Source: DATFVA01 sp963747755
GTDB lineage: Bacteria > Bacteroidota > Ignavibacteria > Ignavibacteriales > Ignavibacteriaceae
DNA length: 64,000 nt
Direction of reading: 5' to 3'
NCBI GenBank assembly: GCA_963747755.1
Contig: CAVVGK010000014.1
Location: 744,001 to 808,000, forward strand
Below are positions 18,363 to 27,566 of the stretch, piece by piece. A program made the translations under genes and the position numbers. The first letter of the stretch is position 1; each line of letters starts with the position of its first letter. Under the pieces are notes generated by a model. It saw nothing but the letters and a program-made list of their open reading frames with translations. It had not been told where the DNA came from and made no database searches.

Positions 18363-19130
18363 ATACTTGACCGGCCCAAAAGCATCGCTCCTGCGGTTAA
18401 AGATGTCGACAAAATCTACCTGCTGACGTGGAACGGACCGACGCAGCTGCAGCAGGTGAAAAATGTACTTACGGCAATTAAGGAAACCGGCAGTAACCCG
18501 CATATAATAAGGCATTCAATGTGGGGATCAGAAAACAGTCGTATAATCAGGCAGGGTCTGGAGGCCGAAGAACTAATTAAGTCCTCAGGTCTGCCCTGGA
18601 CAATGTTGAAACCAACTTTCTACATGCAGAACATTATGATGGCGGCCGGAACGATTTCCTCCGACGGCATGATCTACTGGGATATGAATGAAGGCAAGCT
18701 GGGAATGATAGACGTAAGGGACATAGCCGAATCCGAATACAGTGTGATCACGGGGGAAGGCCACGAAGGTAAAAGCTACATCTTAACAGGTCCCGCGGCA
18801 ATATCGTTTAATGAAATCGCAGACACATTTGCCGGTAAGCTGGATAAGGAGGTTAAACACATGAACGTCCCGGGAGAAGCTTCCAGACAGGCAATGATAG
18901 ATATGGGCATCCCCGAATGGATTGCAGAAGGGTATGCCGAACTATCCGAAGGGTTCAGCAGGAATTTTGCAGGCAGAATAACAACAAATGTAGAAATGCT
19001 TACAGGACAGCCGGCCCGGTCATTCGGACAATTCGCCGATGATTACCTGAATTTATTTTCCGGCAAAACAGAAACAGCGTATCGTTTGGATGTCGTGAGC
19101 TTCAATAAGTTCTTAATTGATGTGAATTGA
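18363..19130 (+). pseudogene. NmrA/SDR-like NAD(P)-binding protein, 5'-truncated
   Basis: The reading frame is open from just after a TAA at 18360 and encodes 'ILDRPKSIAPAVKDVDKIYLLT', then 'IIRQGLEAEELIKSSGLPWTML' and 'YILTGPAAISFNEIADTF'. This is the order of an atypical short-chain dehydrogenase of the NmrA group. The N-terminal ~55 residues with the Rossmann GxxGxxG NAD(P)-binding loop are missing. The only start-like codons (GTG at 18456, annotatable as a 224-residue protein) would leave out the cofactor site altogether. The bases upstream (18231-18360) do not restore the domain in any frame. It is most likely a decaying gene between two tRNA genes. Confidence 0.7.
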
Positions 19131-19171
19131 AATTCATTCGTCCCCCTAAAGAAAGAGTAAGTATTTTTTTG

Positions 19172-19244
19172 AGCGAGCGACGGGGTTCGAACCCGCGACA
19201 TCCAGCTTGGGAAGCTGACACTCTACCAACTGAGTTACGCTCGC
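19172..19244 (-). tRNA. tRNA-Gly (CCC anticodon)
   Basis: Read on the minus strand, the acceptor stem is GCGAGCG/CGCTCGC. The D-arm is ACTC...GAGT, the anticodon stem is TCAGC/GCTGG with loop TTCCCAA (anticodon CCC, reading GGG), and the T-arm is GCGGG-TTCGAAC-CCCGT. The discriminator is T. CCA is not encoded, unlike in the nearby tRNA-Val. Confidence 0.93.
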
Positions 19245-19715
19245 AATAAAAACCGTACCTGCCGGATTAAACTGAGGCTTAAGCTGACAGATTTTTTATA
19301 AGAACTGTAATCGAAATTAATCACCCGCCGACTCTTATTCAAGAGACTTTTTATTTATTTCAATTAGGGGTGAATTTGAAAAGTAACCTAACAAAAAAGC
19401 TTGAAATCATAAAATATTAATAACCTGTAAAGAATTAACAATTATGTAACAAGCATTTGAAAGTAATTTTTTATATTGTGTGCCTGATTTCCCTAAACTC
19501 AATTTTTACAAAACCTTTGACTAAAACAGGTTGCCGGAGATTTAGATAAAAGAGTATTTGGTATATTTAGGACGAATTTGCCGCAAATGACCCCTTAACA
19601 TGCCGGATTCACACCTTTTATGATCCGTTAATTGGTTTTATGTTTAGGGCGGATCTATCGAGAAAATTCTAATAACGAAGTTACTTAACTATTTAAAAAT
19701 AGGATAAGGATTAGT
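19245..19715. other. Intergenic region upstream of the first RND operon
   Basis: This 471-bp AT-rich region lies between the start of tRNA-Gly and the TolC gene. It must hold the divergent promoters of both. I find no open frame, no tRNA and no strong inverted repeat, and cannot place a promoter with confidence. Confidence 0.5.
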
Positions 19716-21287
19716 ATGCCCAACTTTTCCAGGAAGTTTATTTTTATAATTTTTCTCACTACCCTGAACTGTATTCCTGTTGGTAAAAGTCAGACTATCA
19801 TAAATCCGGACAGTGCCCTACTGAATATCCTGAATAATCTGCAGGGTGAAAAACTTACTTTAGACCGTGCTGAGGAGTATGCGAAAAAAAATTCGACATC
19901 ATATAAGCAGGCCGAAGCTATGTATATGGCATCCGAAGGGGCTTTGCGAAGAGAGAGAGGAAAATTCGATCCTGTTTTTTTTCTTAACCTGTACTATAAT
20001 GACCAGAAAATTCCTTCGGCTTCTTATTTTTCCGGTGCCTCTGTCCTGGCTACGAAGGAGACCGATTTTTCTACAGGATTCCGTGTTGATCTGCCGATCG
20101 GAACTGAGATTGAACTCGCACTTAATTCGTCACGTTTATTTTCTAATTCGCAGTTCGCTTTTCTGAATCCAGAATATGACGCCATCGGTTCTCTTTCATT
20201 ACGCCAGCCTCTTTTGGGAGGATTTACAGCTTCAGCCCGTAAAGAGTTAAACCAGGCTGAACTAAATGTGGAATCCTTCAGAAGAACATTTGACCAGCAT
20301 GTCCTGGTACTGAATTCTTCGGTGGAGCAGGCTTACTGGAATCTGTATGCGGCGGAACGGGATTATGCCGTGCAGAAGCTTACCCTCGAACATGCAGAAT
20401 CCCTGCTTGAAGAAGCACAGCTTAGAGCGAAGATCGGACTAATCGGACCAAACCAGGTAGCAAATGCGGAAACTTTCCGCGCGGAACAAAAACTTCTGAT
20501 GATAGACAGAGAGGAGCAGCTTGATGCAGAGTCGGACAGGTTTGCAGTTTTAATCGGGAAGCGTCCCGGCGCCGGGTTCGATAAGTTTATAACTACAGAT
20601 AATCCTCCGGAGGAATTTGCAGCTGCATCTGTTGAGGATCTTGTTGAACATACTTTAAATAATAATCTTGATCTGCAGGCTCTCGAAAAACAGGTAGATA
20701 TCTCGAAAGCATTAGTAGACGCAGCATCCTGGCAGGCGCTTCCACAGGTCGATTTTGTTGCTTCCCTCTCGAGCAATGCTCTGGGTGGAACTTCCCAACA
20801 GGTTATTTTCGGCAGCGATACATTAAGCTCATCAAGCTCCGGCACTTATGGTAATGTCCTTTCGGAAATATTTAAACGTAAATATCCGGGATGGAGCGTC
20901 GGGGTGGAACTGACACTTCCAATCGGATTGAGAACCGGGTTGGGTGAAGAGGACAGGCTTGAAGCCGGTCTGTACGGCGCAAAACAAAAATATATTGAAT
21001 TAGCCCGCACTCTTGAGCAGCGGGTCAGAACATCCTACAGAGAACTTGTCCATGGCAGTGAAAGAATAAAAGCGGCAAGGGAAGGAGTGGAAGCTACACA
21101 GGAGCAGGTTAGGATAGGAATGATTGAATTTAAGAACGGAAAGGTTTCTGCATTCGAGCTTGTACGATTGAGCCAGGATTTTGCAGTTGCACAACAACGC
21201 TATTCCGATGCCCTGGTTAAAACCGTAAAAGCCGTTTCTGAGTTAACGCAATTAACATCAGGATATTATCCCGGCAGCGTAAAATAA
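19716..21287 (+). CDS. TolC-family outer membrane efflux protein (RND operon 1)
   Basis: The 523-residue exported protein has a signal peptide (about residues 1-27, ending VGKSQT). The rest alternates long helical hairpins with barrel strands in two OEP repeats. 'LTLDRAEEYAKKNSTSYKQAE' and 'LTLEHAESLLEEAQLRAKIGLIG' mark the helices; 'FELVRLSQDFAVAQQRYSDAL' is the second repeat's end. It forms the trimeric outer-membrane channel of a tripartite pump. It heads a three-gene operon with a 29-bp gap to the adaptor (14 bp if the alternative adaptor start is used). Confidence 0.92.
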   Translation: MPNFSRKFIFIIFLTTLNCIPVGKSQTIINPDSALLNILNNLQGEKLTLDRAEEYAKKNSTSYKQAEAMYMASEGALRRERGKFDPVFFLNLYYNDQKIPSASYFSGASVLATKETDFSTGFRVDLPIGTEIELALNSSRLFSNSQFAFLNPEYDAIGSLSLRQPLLGGFTASARKELNQAELNVESFRRTFDQHVLVLNSSVEQAYWNLYAAERDYAVQKLTLEHAESLLEEAQLRAKIGLIGPNQVANAETFRAEQKLLMIDREEQLDAESDRFAVLIGKRPGAGFDKFITTDNPPEEFAAASVEDLVEHTLNNNLDLQALEKQVDISKALVDAASWQALPQVDFVASLSSNALGGTSQQVIFGSDTLSSSSSGTYGNVLSEIFKRKYPGWSVGVELTLPIGLRTGLGEEDRLEAGLYGAKQKYIELARTLEQRVRTSYRELVHGSERIKAAREGVEATQEQVRIGMIEFKNGKVSAFELVRLSQDFAVAQQRYSDALVKTVKAVSELTQLTSGYYPGSVK

Positions 21288-21316
21288 ACGAGATTATAAA
21301 AATGAAAGGTGAAAAT

Positions 21317-22408
21317 ATGCTATTAAAATATGGAAGGTTCAGCCGGATGTGTCTGAGCTTTTTAATAACCGCCTTTATCCTTTTTCCTGTAGGATGCTCA
21401 AATGAACAGGGTTCGGCAGGTGGATTTCAGATGCCGCCGACCCCCGTTGAAGTAGTAGATGTTAAAGCTCAAAGTGTTGATGACAGATTTGAAGCAGTAG
21501 GCACGATAGAAGCTATTGAAGGAGTCACAATTGTTTCCGAGATAGATGCTTCGGTTATAAGTCTTCCGTTCAATGAAGGCGGCTTTATCAAAAAAGGTGA
21601 TCTGATTGCTCTGCTGGATGATTCACAGCTCTCAGCGGAAGTTAACAGAACTGAAGCATTGTATACTCAGAGCAAGTCGGCATACAACCGTGTGAAAGTA
21701 ATTGTTGAGCAGAAAGCGGGATCGCAGCAGGACCTCGATGATGCCCTGGCGAACCTGAAAGTGGCTGAGGCTAATTACGAACTTGCGAAAGCACGGCTTG
21801 CTAAAACACGTATTACCGCACCATTCGATGGGTTTATCGGCGCTCGTAAAGTCAGTGTCGGTACTTTTCTGCGAACGGGAGAGAAAATAACCGAACTTGC
21901 GAATCTAAATGCGATCCGCGTCAGCTTTTCGGCACCCGAACGATACCTTGCCCAATTGAAGAGAGATGCCAAGGTTGTTGTTTCTTCAAGCGTGTTTCCC
22001 GATTATTCTGTTTCAGGGAAAATTATTGCTATCGAGCCTATGCTGGATTCTGAAACCCGGAATGTTAATATCATCGCGAAGGTTCAAAATCCGGGACAAA
22101 AATTTCGTCCCGGTATGTCAGCCAATATTGCTGCAATTTTAAGTGAGCATTTAGATGCATTAACAGTACCTAATGAAGCGGTGTTTGCCAATGGCAATCA
22201 ATCTTTTGTTTACCTTGTAAAGAAAGACAGTACAGTTTCAGCTGTCCCTGTTACACTGGGGATGCAGACACCGAAAGTTGTAGAAATAACCAGCGGACTA
22301 ACAGACGGGAGTCAGGTTGTAAGAGCAGGACATCAGAAACTATTTGACGGCGCGAAGGTCATGCCTGTAAGTTCAGGTAAAGACATGTCACAGTCTCAGA
22401 ATAATTGA
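21317..22408 (+). CDS. RND efflux periplasmic adaptor lipoprotein (operon 1)
   Basis: The 363-residue membrane fusion protein has lipoprotein signal 'ITAFILFPVGC' (Cys27). The order lipoyl half-motif ('VTIVSEIDASVISLPFNEGG'), helical hairpin ('QQDLDDALANLKVAEANYEL'), second lipoyl half ('ITAPFDGFIGARKVSVG') and beta-barrel/membrane-proximal domains is standard for AcrA/MexA-type adaptors. I chose ATG at 21317 because it is preceded by AAAGGTGAA at good spacing. An ATG 15 bp upstream (21302) lacks a ribosome site. The adaptor links the TolC channel to the pump encoded 65 bp downstream. Confidence 0.9.
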   Translation: MLLKYGRFSRMCLSFLITAFILFPVGCSNEQGSAGGFQMPPTPVEVVDVKAQSVDDRFEAVGTIEAIEGVTIVSEIDASVISLPFNEGGFIKKGDLIALLDDSQLSAEVNRTEALYTQSKSAYNRVKVIVEQKAGSQQDLDDALANLKVAEANYELAKARLAKTRITAPFDGFIGARKVSVGTFLRTGEKITELANLNAIRVSFSAPERYLAQLKRDAKVVVSSSVFPDYSVSGKIIAIEPMLDSETRNVNIIAKVQNPGQKFRPGMSANIAAILSEHLDALTVPNEAVFANGNQSFVYLVKKDSTVSAVPVTLGMQTPKVVEITSGLTDGSQVVRAGHQKLFDGAKVMPVSSGKDMSQSQNN

Positions 22409-22473
22409 AATGAATTTATAATATAAAGTAATTGCACAAATGAAAGAATTATCAGCTACCAGGAGTATTTATT

Positions 22474-25400
22474 ATGAAGCTTAGTGATATCTCAATACGG
22501 CGGCCCGTATTTGCAACAGTGATGAGTCTCGCAATTTTGCTATTCGGACTTATCTCCTTCAGTCAGCTTCCTGTAAGGGAATACCCTGATATTGATCCCC
22601 CTGTGATATCAGTGGTCACGCTTTACCGGGGTGCGAGTTCAAATGTTGTTGAAACAGAAATAACCGACATACTTGAAGAGCAGTTTGCCACGCTGGAAGG
22701 AGTGAAAACCATAAGTTCATCGAGCCAGGAAGGCGGTTCGGTGATAACAATTGAATTTGAACTTAACCGCGATGTAAATGAAGCGGCCAATGACGTTCGC
22801 GACAGGGTTTCACGAATACGCGGTGTATTGCCCCAGGAAATTGACGATCCGGTTATTTCAAAAGTCGATGCAAATGCTCAGGCTATCGTGTGGCTGGCAC
22901 TTTCAAGTACGCAATTTTCCGGACTCGAACTTTCAGATTATGCCGACAGAGTCTTAAAGGAAAAAATCCAACGAATACCAGGAGTAGGCTCCATTATTAT
23001 CGGGGGTGAGCGAAGATACGCGATGCGTGTGTGGCTGGATCCCTTGAGAATGGCCGCACATGGTTTGAGTACCGGCGATATCGAAAATGCTGTAAGAACC
23101 GAGAACGCAGAAATTCCGGGCGGGCGCGTCGAAGGGACACAGCGTGAATTCTCAGTGCGTACACGGGGAGACCTAGACACACCTGATCAATTCGGTGCAA
23201 TTATTGTTTCTCAGAAAGGAAATGACATCATCCGACTCCGCGATATTGCCGATGTGGAGGTAGGTGCCGAAGATGAACGAACTATTGCCCGCTGGAACGG
23301 TCAGCTTGCAGTGGGTCTCGGCATAGTCAAACAGTCGAAAGCAAGCACTGTTGACGTTGCATCCGATATCGTCAGCAGGCTGCCCGAGTTAAGAAAACTT
23401 CTGCCGCCGGGAATTAAACTCGAATTGGCATTTGATAGTTCTGAGTTCATTAAAGAATCCATATCGGAAGTTGAACAAACTTTGCTGATTGCTTTGATTC
23501 TTGTTATTCTTGTTGTACTTGCATTCCTCAAAAGTTTCCGTGCTACAATTATTCCTTCTATCGCAATCCCGATATCGATAATCGGCGCTCTGGCTGCAGT
23601 CTATTTTGCAGGGTTTACTATAAACATACTTACGCTATTAGGGCTGGTGCTTGCGATCGGACTTGTGGTTGACGACGCAATAGTAGTGCTTGAGAATATA
23701 TACAGGCATATGGAAATGGGAAAATCGCGCTGGCAGGCCGCGATTGACGGAAGTCAGGAAATAGGGTTTGCAATTATTTCTACAACAATTACACTTGTTG
23801 CGGTTTTCATTCCTCTCGCATTCCTTTCGGGAAATGTTGGAAGATTGTTTAATGAGTTCGGTGTTGCAGTAGCAGTTGCAATATTAATCTCCGGTTTTGT
23901 GGCTCTTACATTAACCCCGATGATATCTTCGCAGATTCTACGACCGCTTCACGGAGCAAGTCAAAACTGGGCATCAAGATCGTTCGATCGCTTTTTTGAA
24001 CGGCTGAACATGACCTATGAAAAATTATTAAGATGGTCATTGAAGCATCGGCTGGTTGTAATTACAGGCGGAATTGCAACAATCATACTTGGCATATTTC
24101 TCTTCAGGCTATTACCCAGTGAACTCGTACCTGTGGAAGATCGCGGTGTCGGCTTCGGTATAGTGATTGCTCCGGAAGGTTCAACCCTTGAATACACAGA
24201 TAAATACGTAAAGGAAATTGAACAAAAACTGCTTCATAATCCCGATGTAAAGGGACTTTTCACCGCGACCGGGTTAAGTTTCGGAGGACCTGGCAGCGTA
24301 ACAAACAGTTTTATGTTTATAAATCTCAAACCCAGGAGCGAAAGGGAAAAATCGCAGCAGGAAATAATCCAGGAGTTATTCCCCCAGATGATCTCGATCC
24401 CGGGAGTTCTTGCCTTCGTTATTAACCCACCAAGTCTCGGGGCATCTTTCAATGCAAACCCGGTTGAGTACGTTCTGCAGGCTGACAACTATGAAGATCT
24501 GAGCAAGGCAACCGGTATAATGATGGGTGAAGCATCCAAACTTGGTTATCTGATTAATATGGACAGCGACCTCCGGCTGAATAAACCACAGCTTGATGTT
24601 GATATTGACCGGGAACGTGCTTCTCATCTCGGAGTTTCTGTCACTGAAATTGGTTCAACCCTGGAGACTTTACTTGGCGGCAGGAAAGTAACAGATTTCA
24701 AAAGAGGTACAAAACAATACGATGTAATACTTCAGCTGAAGCCTGAGTACCGGTCCTCTCCCGATGCCATAAGGAATATATACATAAAAAGTTCAGGCGG
24801 ACTGGTTCAGCTCGCAAATGTTGTAAAGGTTAAAAATACAGTTGCCCCTAAAGAACTAAATCATTATAACCGTGTGCGTTCAGCAACCATATCTGCCGGT
24901 CTCGCTCCGGGAGTCCCGCTGGGAAAAGCACTTGATGACCTCGACCGTATTGCTCAGGAAAAACTGCCGGCCGGTATCAAGCATGAATATGGAGGGCAGT
25001 CGCTAGAATATAAAGATTCAAGTTCAGCATTATACTTTATGTTCATACTTGCTGTAGTTTTTATATACTTAGTCTTATCTGCACAGTTTGAAAGTTTTAT
25101 TCATCCTTTAACCATACTGCTTGCGGTTCCGCTGGCCATATTCGGGGCTTTGTTGACCTTATTCATATTCGGTCAAAGCCTGAACATATACTCCCAGATA
25201 GGTTTGATTATGCTTATCGGGCTTGTAACCAAAAATTCAATTCTTATAATTGAATTCGCTAATCAACAGCGTGAACAGGGCACTCCATATATTGAAGCTG
25301 TTATCAATTCGGCAATAATCAGATTGAGGCCAATACTTATGACCTCCTTCGCAACAATCTTCGGAATTTTACCGATAGCAATAGGATTAGGAGCCGGAGC

Positions 25401-25602
25401 GGAATCAAGACGCCCGTTAGGACTCGCAGTAGTCGGTGGTATGTTCTTTTCAACTTTCCTGACCTTGTTGATTGTTCCTGTAGTCTACACCCTTCTTGCA
25501 AGATTTACGGGAAGCAGAAAAACTGCTGCTGACCAGAATCATGATCCGTCACCTTCAACATCCGGAACAGACGGTCTGATCACGGAAGGAACTGCAAAGT
25601 AA
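22474..25602 (+). CDS. RND multidrug efflux permease, HAE1 type (operon 1)
   Basis: The 1042-residue inner-membrane pump has the twelve-helix duplicated RND layout. N-terminal 'LSDISIRRPVFATVMSLAILL' is the classic first helix. The proton-relay pair is Asp400-Asp401 in GLVVDDAIVVLENI of helix 4. Porter-domain hallmarks include 'PVREYPDIDPPVISV' and 'GASSNVVETEI'. Helix 11-12 sequences 'MTSFATIFGILPIAIGLGAG' and 'LGLAVVGGMFFSTFLTLLIV' close it. It is proton-driven export of hydrophobic or amphiphilic compounds, with the TolC and adaptor upstream. Among HAE1 pumps it resembles MexF/AcrB, but the substrate is not predictable. No regulator gene is adjacent. Confidence 0.93.
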   Translation: MKLSDISIRRPVFATVMSLAILLFGLISFSQLPVREYPDIDPPVISVVTLYRGASSNVVETEITDILEEQFATLEGVKTISSSSQEGGSVITIEFELNRDVNEAANDVRDRVSRIRGVLPQEIDDPVISKVDANAQAIVWLALSSTQFSGLELSDYADRVLKEKIQRIPGVGSIIIGGERRYAMRVWLDPLRMAAHGLSTGDIENAVRTENAEIPGGRVEGTQREFSVRTRGDLDTPDQFGAIIVSQKGNDIIRLRDIADVEVGAEDERTIARWNGQLAVGLGIVKQSKASTVDVASDIVSRLPELRKLLPPGIKLELAFDSSEFIKESISEVEQTLLIALILVILVVLAFLKSFRATIIPSIAIPISIIGALAAVYFAGFTINILTLLGLVLAIGLVVDDAIVVLENIYRHMEMGKSRWQAAIDGSQEIGFAIISTTITLVAVFIPLAFLSGNVGRLFNEFGVAVAVAILISGFVALTLTPMISSQILRPLHGASQNWASRSFDRFFERLNMTYEKLLRWSLKHRLVVITGGIATIILGIFLFRLLPSELVPVEDRGVGFGIVIAPEGSTLEYTDKYVKEIEQKLLHNPDVKGLFTATGLSFGGPGSVTNSFMFINLKPRSEREKSQQEIIQELFPQMISIPGVLAFVINPPSLGASFNANPVEYVLQADNYEDLSKATGIMMGEASKLGYLINMDSDLRLNKPQLDVDIDRERASHLGVSVTEIGSTLETLLGGRKVTDFKRGTKQYDVILQLKPEYRSSPDAIRNIYIKSSGGLVQLANVVKVKNTVAPKELNHYNRVRSATISAGLAPGVPLGKALDDLDRIAQEKLPAGIKHEYGGQSLEYKDSSSALYFMFILAVVFIYLVLSAQFESFIHPLTILLAVPLAIFGALLTLFIFGQSLNIYSQIGLIMLIGLVTKNSILIIEFANQQREQGTPYIEAVINSAIIRLRPILMTSFATIFGILPIAIGLGAGAESRRPLGLAVVGGMFFSTFLTLLIVPVVYTLLARFTGSRKTAADQNHDPSPSTSGTDGLITEGTAK

Positions 25603-25670
25603 CAAATAATTAGGCCAGACGGTCTTAGTATTATGTCAGGTTTAAAGTATTGACTATCATTTTATCATTA

Positions 25671-25774
25671 CCGACAGGTTTTACCCGACGAACAAAAATT
25701 ATGATGGGTCTTATTATTACCGTCGTGTTTTACCCGACGGCTCAAAATTATCATATTCCATCCTGGCTCTAGCC
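25671..25774 (-). repeat. Repeat family A, locus 1 (two 49-bp units, minus orientation)
   Basis: Read on the minus strand, a head AATGGCTAGAGCC (GGCT/AGCC palindrome, 25774-25765) is followed after 24 bp by the palindromic block CCGTCGGGTAAAACACGACGG (25740-25720; quoted here less its last base as CCGTCGGGTAAAACACGACG). A diverged second copy lies exactly 49 bp further on (25690-25671). The head starts with an ATG codon. The rest of the 530-bp gap 25603-26132 contains only the gene remnant listed below. Confidence 0.8.
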
Positions 25775-25936
25775 ATTGGAAAAAACCTACCACCACAAAT
25801 AAATAATTTGGAAGGATAAGGCCATAAAAAGGCTTCCTCCTCAATGTTCAGGGTAAAGCTAAGCTGAACCGGATTAACCCCGGGGTTGTGCCTGAATAGG
25901 TATAACAGAGTTAGGAGCGTCCCCCGGCAGCTTTCC

Positions 25937-26065
25937 AATCACGAGATACAGCGGATAAACGAATTTGACATCAAATTCACCCGGGAGAAAGGAGGAAAAA
26001 TAGAGCTTACGACAAGAGCCGAAAAATTGGAAGACGGAGGGATTTATAAAGAAGAGAGAAATTGA
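25937..26065 (+). pseudogene. Possible coding remnant, 43 codons, no start
   Basis: The frame ending at TGA 26063-26065 encodes a charged, protein-like stretch: 'NHEIQRINEFDIKF', then 'TREKGGKIELTTRAEKLEDG' and 'GIYKEERN'. It has no ATG and is open only weakly further upstream. Its composition looks coding, unlike the flanking spacer, so it may be the 3' end of a lost gene. I do not recognise the family. Confidence 0.35.
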
Positions 26066-26132
26066 GGAGTAATAGTTATGTTGAAAGTTTGTTAACTTTA
26101 TTGGTTAAAAATTATTCCGAAAGATCACGTAT

Positions 26133-26390
26133 ATGAGACCTGTTTACCTTCGCGTAGAGAAAAATAATATTACAAGAAAAGTTATGATGGATATGGCTTA
26201 TCTGGTGAGCCATAGAAAGATCCGGCTACCTAAATGGCTGTATGAGGATGGGCTGTTCTTCTATTATAAAAAAGATGATACGATTGAGAAGTATTACCTG
26301 AGTAAGGATAAGGTTAAGACGGAGGATGAGAATCATTATTTTTTTGAGGTTCCGTTTAAGGATGAACAGTTGGAAGGAATTGAGAATTGA
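26133..26390 (+). CDS. Hypothetical 85-residue protein
   Basis: A small charged protein starts MRPVYLRVEKNN and ends KDEQLEGIEN. It has no signal peptide, no membrane segment and no motif that I recognise. 'KIRLPKWLYEDGLFFYYKKD' and 'NHYFFEVPFKD' suggest a compact alpha/beta fold. It lies in the cassette between the two outward-pointing family A arrays, upstream of and convergent with a small membrane-anchored protein gene. The start ATG is the first in the frame. Coding status is likely from composition but unproven. Confidence 0.5.
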   Translation: MRPVYLRVEKNNITRKVMMDMAYLVSHRKIRLPKWLYEDGLFFYYKKDDTIEKYYLSKDKVKTEDENHYFFEVPFKDEQLEGIEN

Positions 26391-26440
26391 GGAATAAGAC
26401 CTCTCACTGCGGTCGGGACGACAAGGAAAAGATTTCTGAA

Positions 26441-26809
26441 TTAGTCGGAATCCTGGCTGAGGATATCTAATAATTCATAATCGGGATGGCTGCTTCGGAC
26501 ACGCATACTGCTTGTTTGGAATTCGGAGGCCTGGCCTTTAGGGAGAAAACCTATCATAGCTCTTATTGTGTCTAAACCTGACTGGTAAACTAATTCTACA
26601 TTATTAAAATCTTTTTCGCTGATGTTCGTGATGGTTCCTTTTATAACTGCGTATTTGGGAGGGGCTGTGATGGGAGCATTAATATCCATTCCTGAAGCTT
26701 GCGAAACCACTACCTGATCTTTTACTTTAAAGTTTTCAGGTTTGTGAGTGTAGAGGTAAATCCCGGCCCCCACAACTACAAAGAATAGGAAATATAAGAG
26801 TCGTTTCAT
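26441..26809 (-). CDS. Membrane-anchored FxLYC-like small protein
   Basis: The 122-residue protein has an N-terminal hydrophobic anchor 'RLLYFLFFVVVGAGIYLY' (residues ~2-20) and a periplasmic domain. 'YAVIKGTITNISEKDFNNVE' with 'GFLPKGQASEFQTS' resembles the FxLYC beta-sandwich, which has no known enzymatic role. I chose the ATG at 26809 because it places the anchor at the N-terminus. A start 87 bp further upstream (26896) would add an implausible 29-residue leader that runs through untranslated-looking sequence. It is convergent with the 85-residue gene and lies 89 bp from the head of family A locus 2. Confidence 0.6.
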   Translation of the reverse strand: MKRLLYFLFFVVVGAGIYLYTHKPENFKVKDQVVVSQASGMDINAPITAPPKYAVIKGTITNISEKDFNNVELVYQSGLDTIRAMIGFLPKGQASEFQTSSMRVRSSHPDYELLDILSQDSD

Positions 26810-26897
26810 ATACAGCTCGTTTTGGGAATTAATATAAGAAGAAAATATGAGATTCGGGGCGCAGGGTGGAATTTCATTTTGGGGTTTCGCTCTCAAT

Positions 26898-27251
26898 GGC
26901 TAAAGCCAGAGATAATTTGCCATGCTCGTGCCCGTCGGTTAAAACACGACGGCAATATTTAGACCGATTAAAACTATTATTCGACGATCAAAACACGACG
27001 GCAATATTTAGACCGATTAAAACTATTATTCGACGATCAAAACACGACGGCAATATTTAGACCGATTAAAACTATTATTCGACGATCAAAACACGACGGC
27101 AATATCTAGACCGGTTATAACTATTATCCGGCGATCAAAATGCGACGATAATAGCTAGATCAGTTATCATTATCACCCTGCGATCAAAACACGACGGTAA
27201 TATTTAGACCGATTATAACTTTTATCCGGCGATCAAAACACGACGGCAATA
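26898..27251 (+). repeat. Repeat family A, locus 2 (six 49-bp units plus a partial)
   Basis: The head AATGGCTAAAGCC (26895-26907) is followed by CCGTCGGTTAAAACACGACG (26932-26951). A 49-bp unit then repeats with starts at 26941, 26990, 27039, 27088, 27137, 27186 and 27235 (partial). The first three units are nearly identical and the later ones diverged. Each unit carries a CGACGATC-AAAA-CACGACGG palindrome. It occupies the gap between the small membrane protein and the PG0541-like gene. Confidence 0.9.
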
Positions 27252-27266
27252 ATAAAATACTGTTGG

Positions 27267-27566
27267 CTATACTATGCGTTCGAGGGGCATAAGGTAGAGC
27301 CTGATCTCATCGTCCTTTTTACTAACCTGGTTATTAAACTCCTGGACTTTCGAAATAAGCTTATTAAGATTCTCTTCCTCCGGGAAAGGAAGTAATCTTA
27401 CTGAGTCATGCCCAGGGAATGTTCTTGTTCCGAGATGGGGTAATGCACCGTGACTTTTTCCCAGCACGCTCTCCCATTTTATATATGAATCGATTTCCAG
27501 TTCTTCAAGAAGTGCTATTATTCTGTCATCCAGTACATCATGATATGCTAAGAATGCTACTTTCAT
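27267..27566 (-). CDS. PG0541-family transporter-associated PII-like protein
   Basis: The 99-residue protein starts 'MKVAFLAYHDVLDDRIIALL' and has 'YIKWESVLGKSHGALPHLGT' and 'TFPGHDSVRLLPFPEEE'. I recall this pattern (W..V.G.G...PH.GT.T.PG.) from the PG0541 family, small PII-fold proteins encoded beside RND pumps in Bacteroidota. They are thought to sense or regulate transporter activity; the ligand is unknown. Its ATG overlaps the stop of the pump gene by 4 bp (ATGA), so the two are translationally coupled. It is the last gene of RND operon 2. Confidence 0.75.
   Translation of the reverse strand: MKVAFLAYHDVLDDRIIALLEELEIDSYIKWESVLGKSHGALPHLGTRTFPGHDSVRLLPFPEEENLNKLISKVQEFNNQVSKKDDEIRLYLMPLERIV

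Noticed and set aside
18456..19130. Intact 224-residue NmrA-like protein from GTG 18456
   Set aside because: It lacks the NAD(P)-binding Rossmann half, and the frame continues upstream with conserved family sequence to 18363, so it is treated as a broken gene.
26810..26896. Longer start of the small membrane protein (26896)
   Set aside because: It would put 29 unlikely residues before the membrane anchor.
26898..27251. Array at locus 2 as a CRISPR
   Set aside because: Whole 49-bp units are repeated, including the part that would be a spacer; there are no unique spacers and no cas genes.
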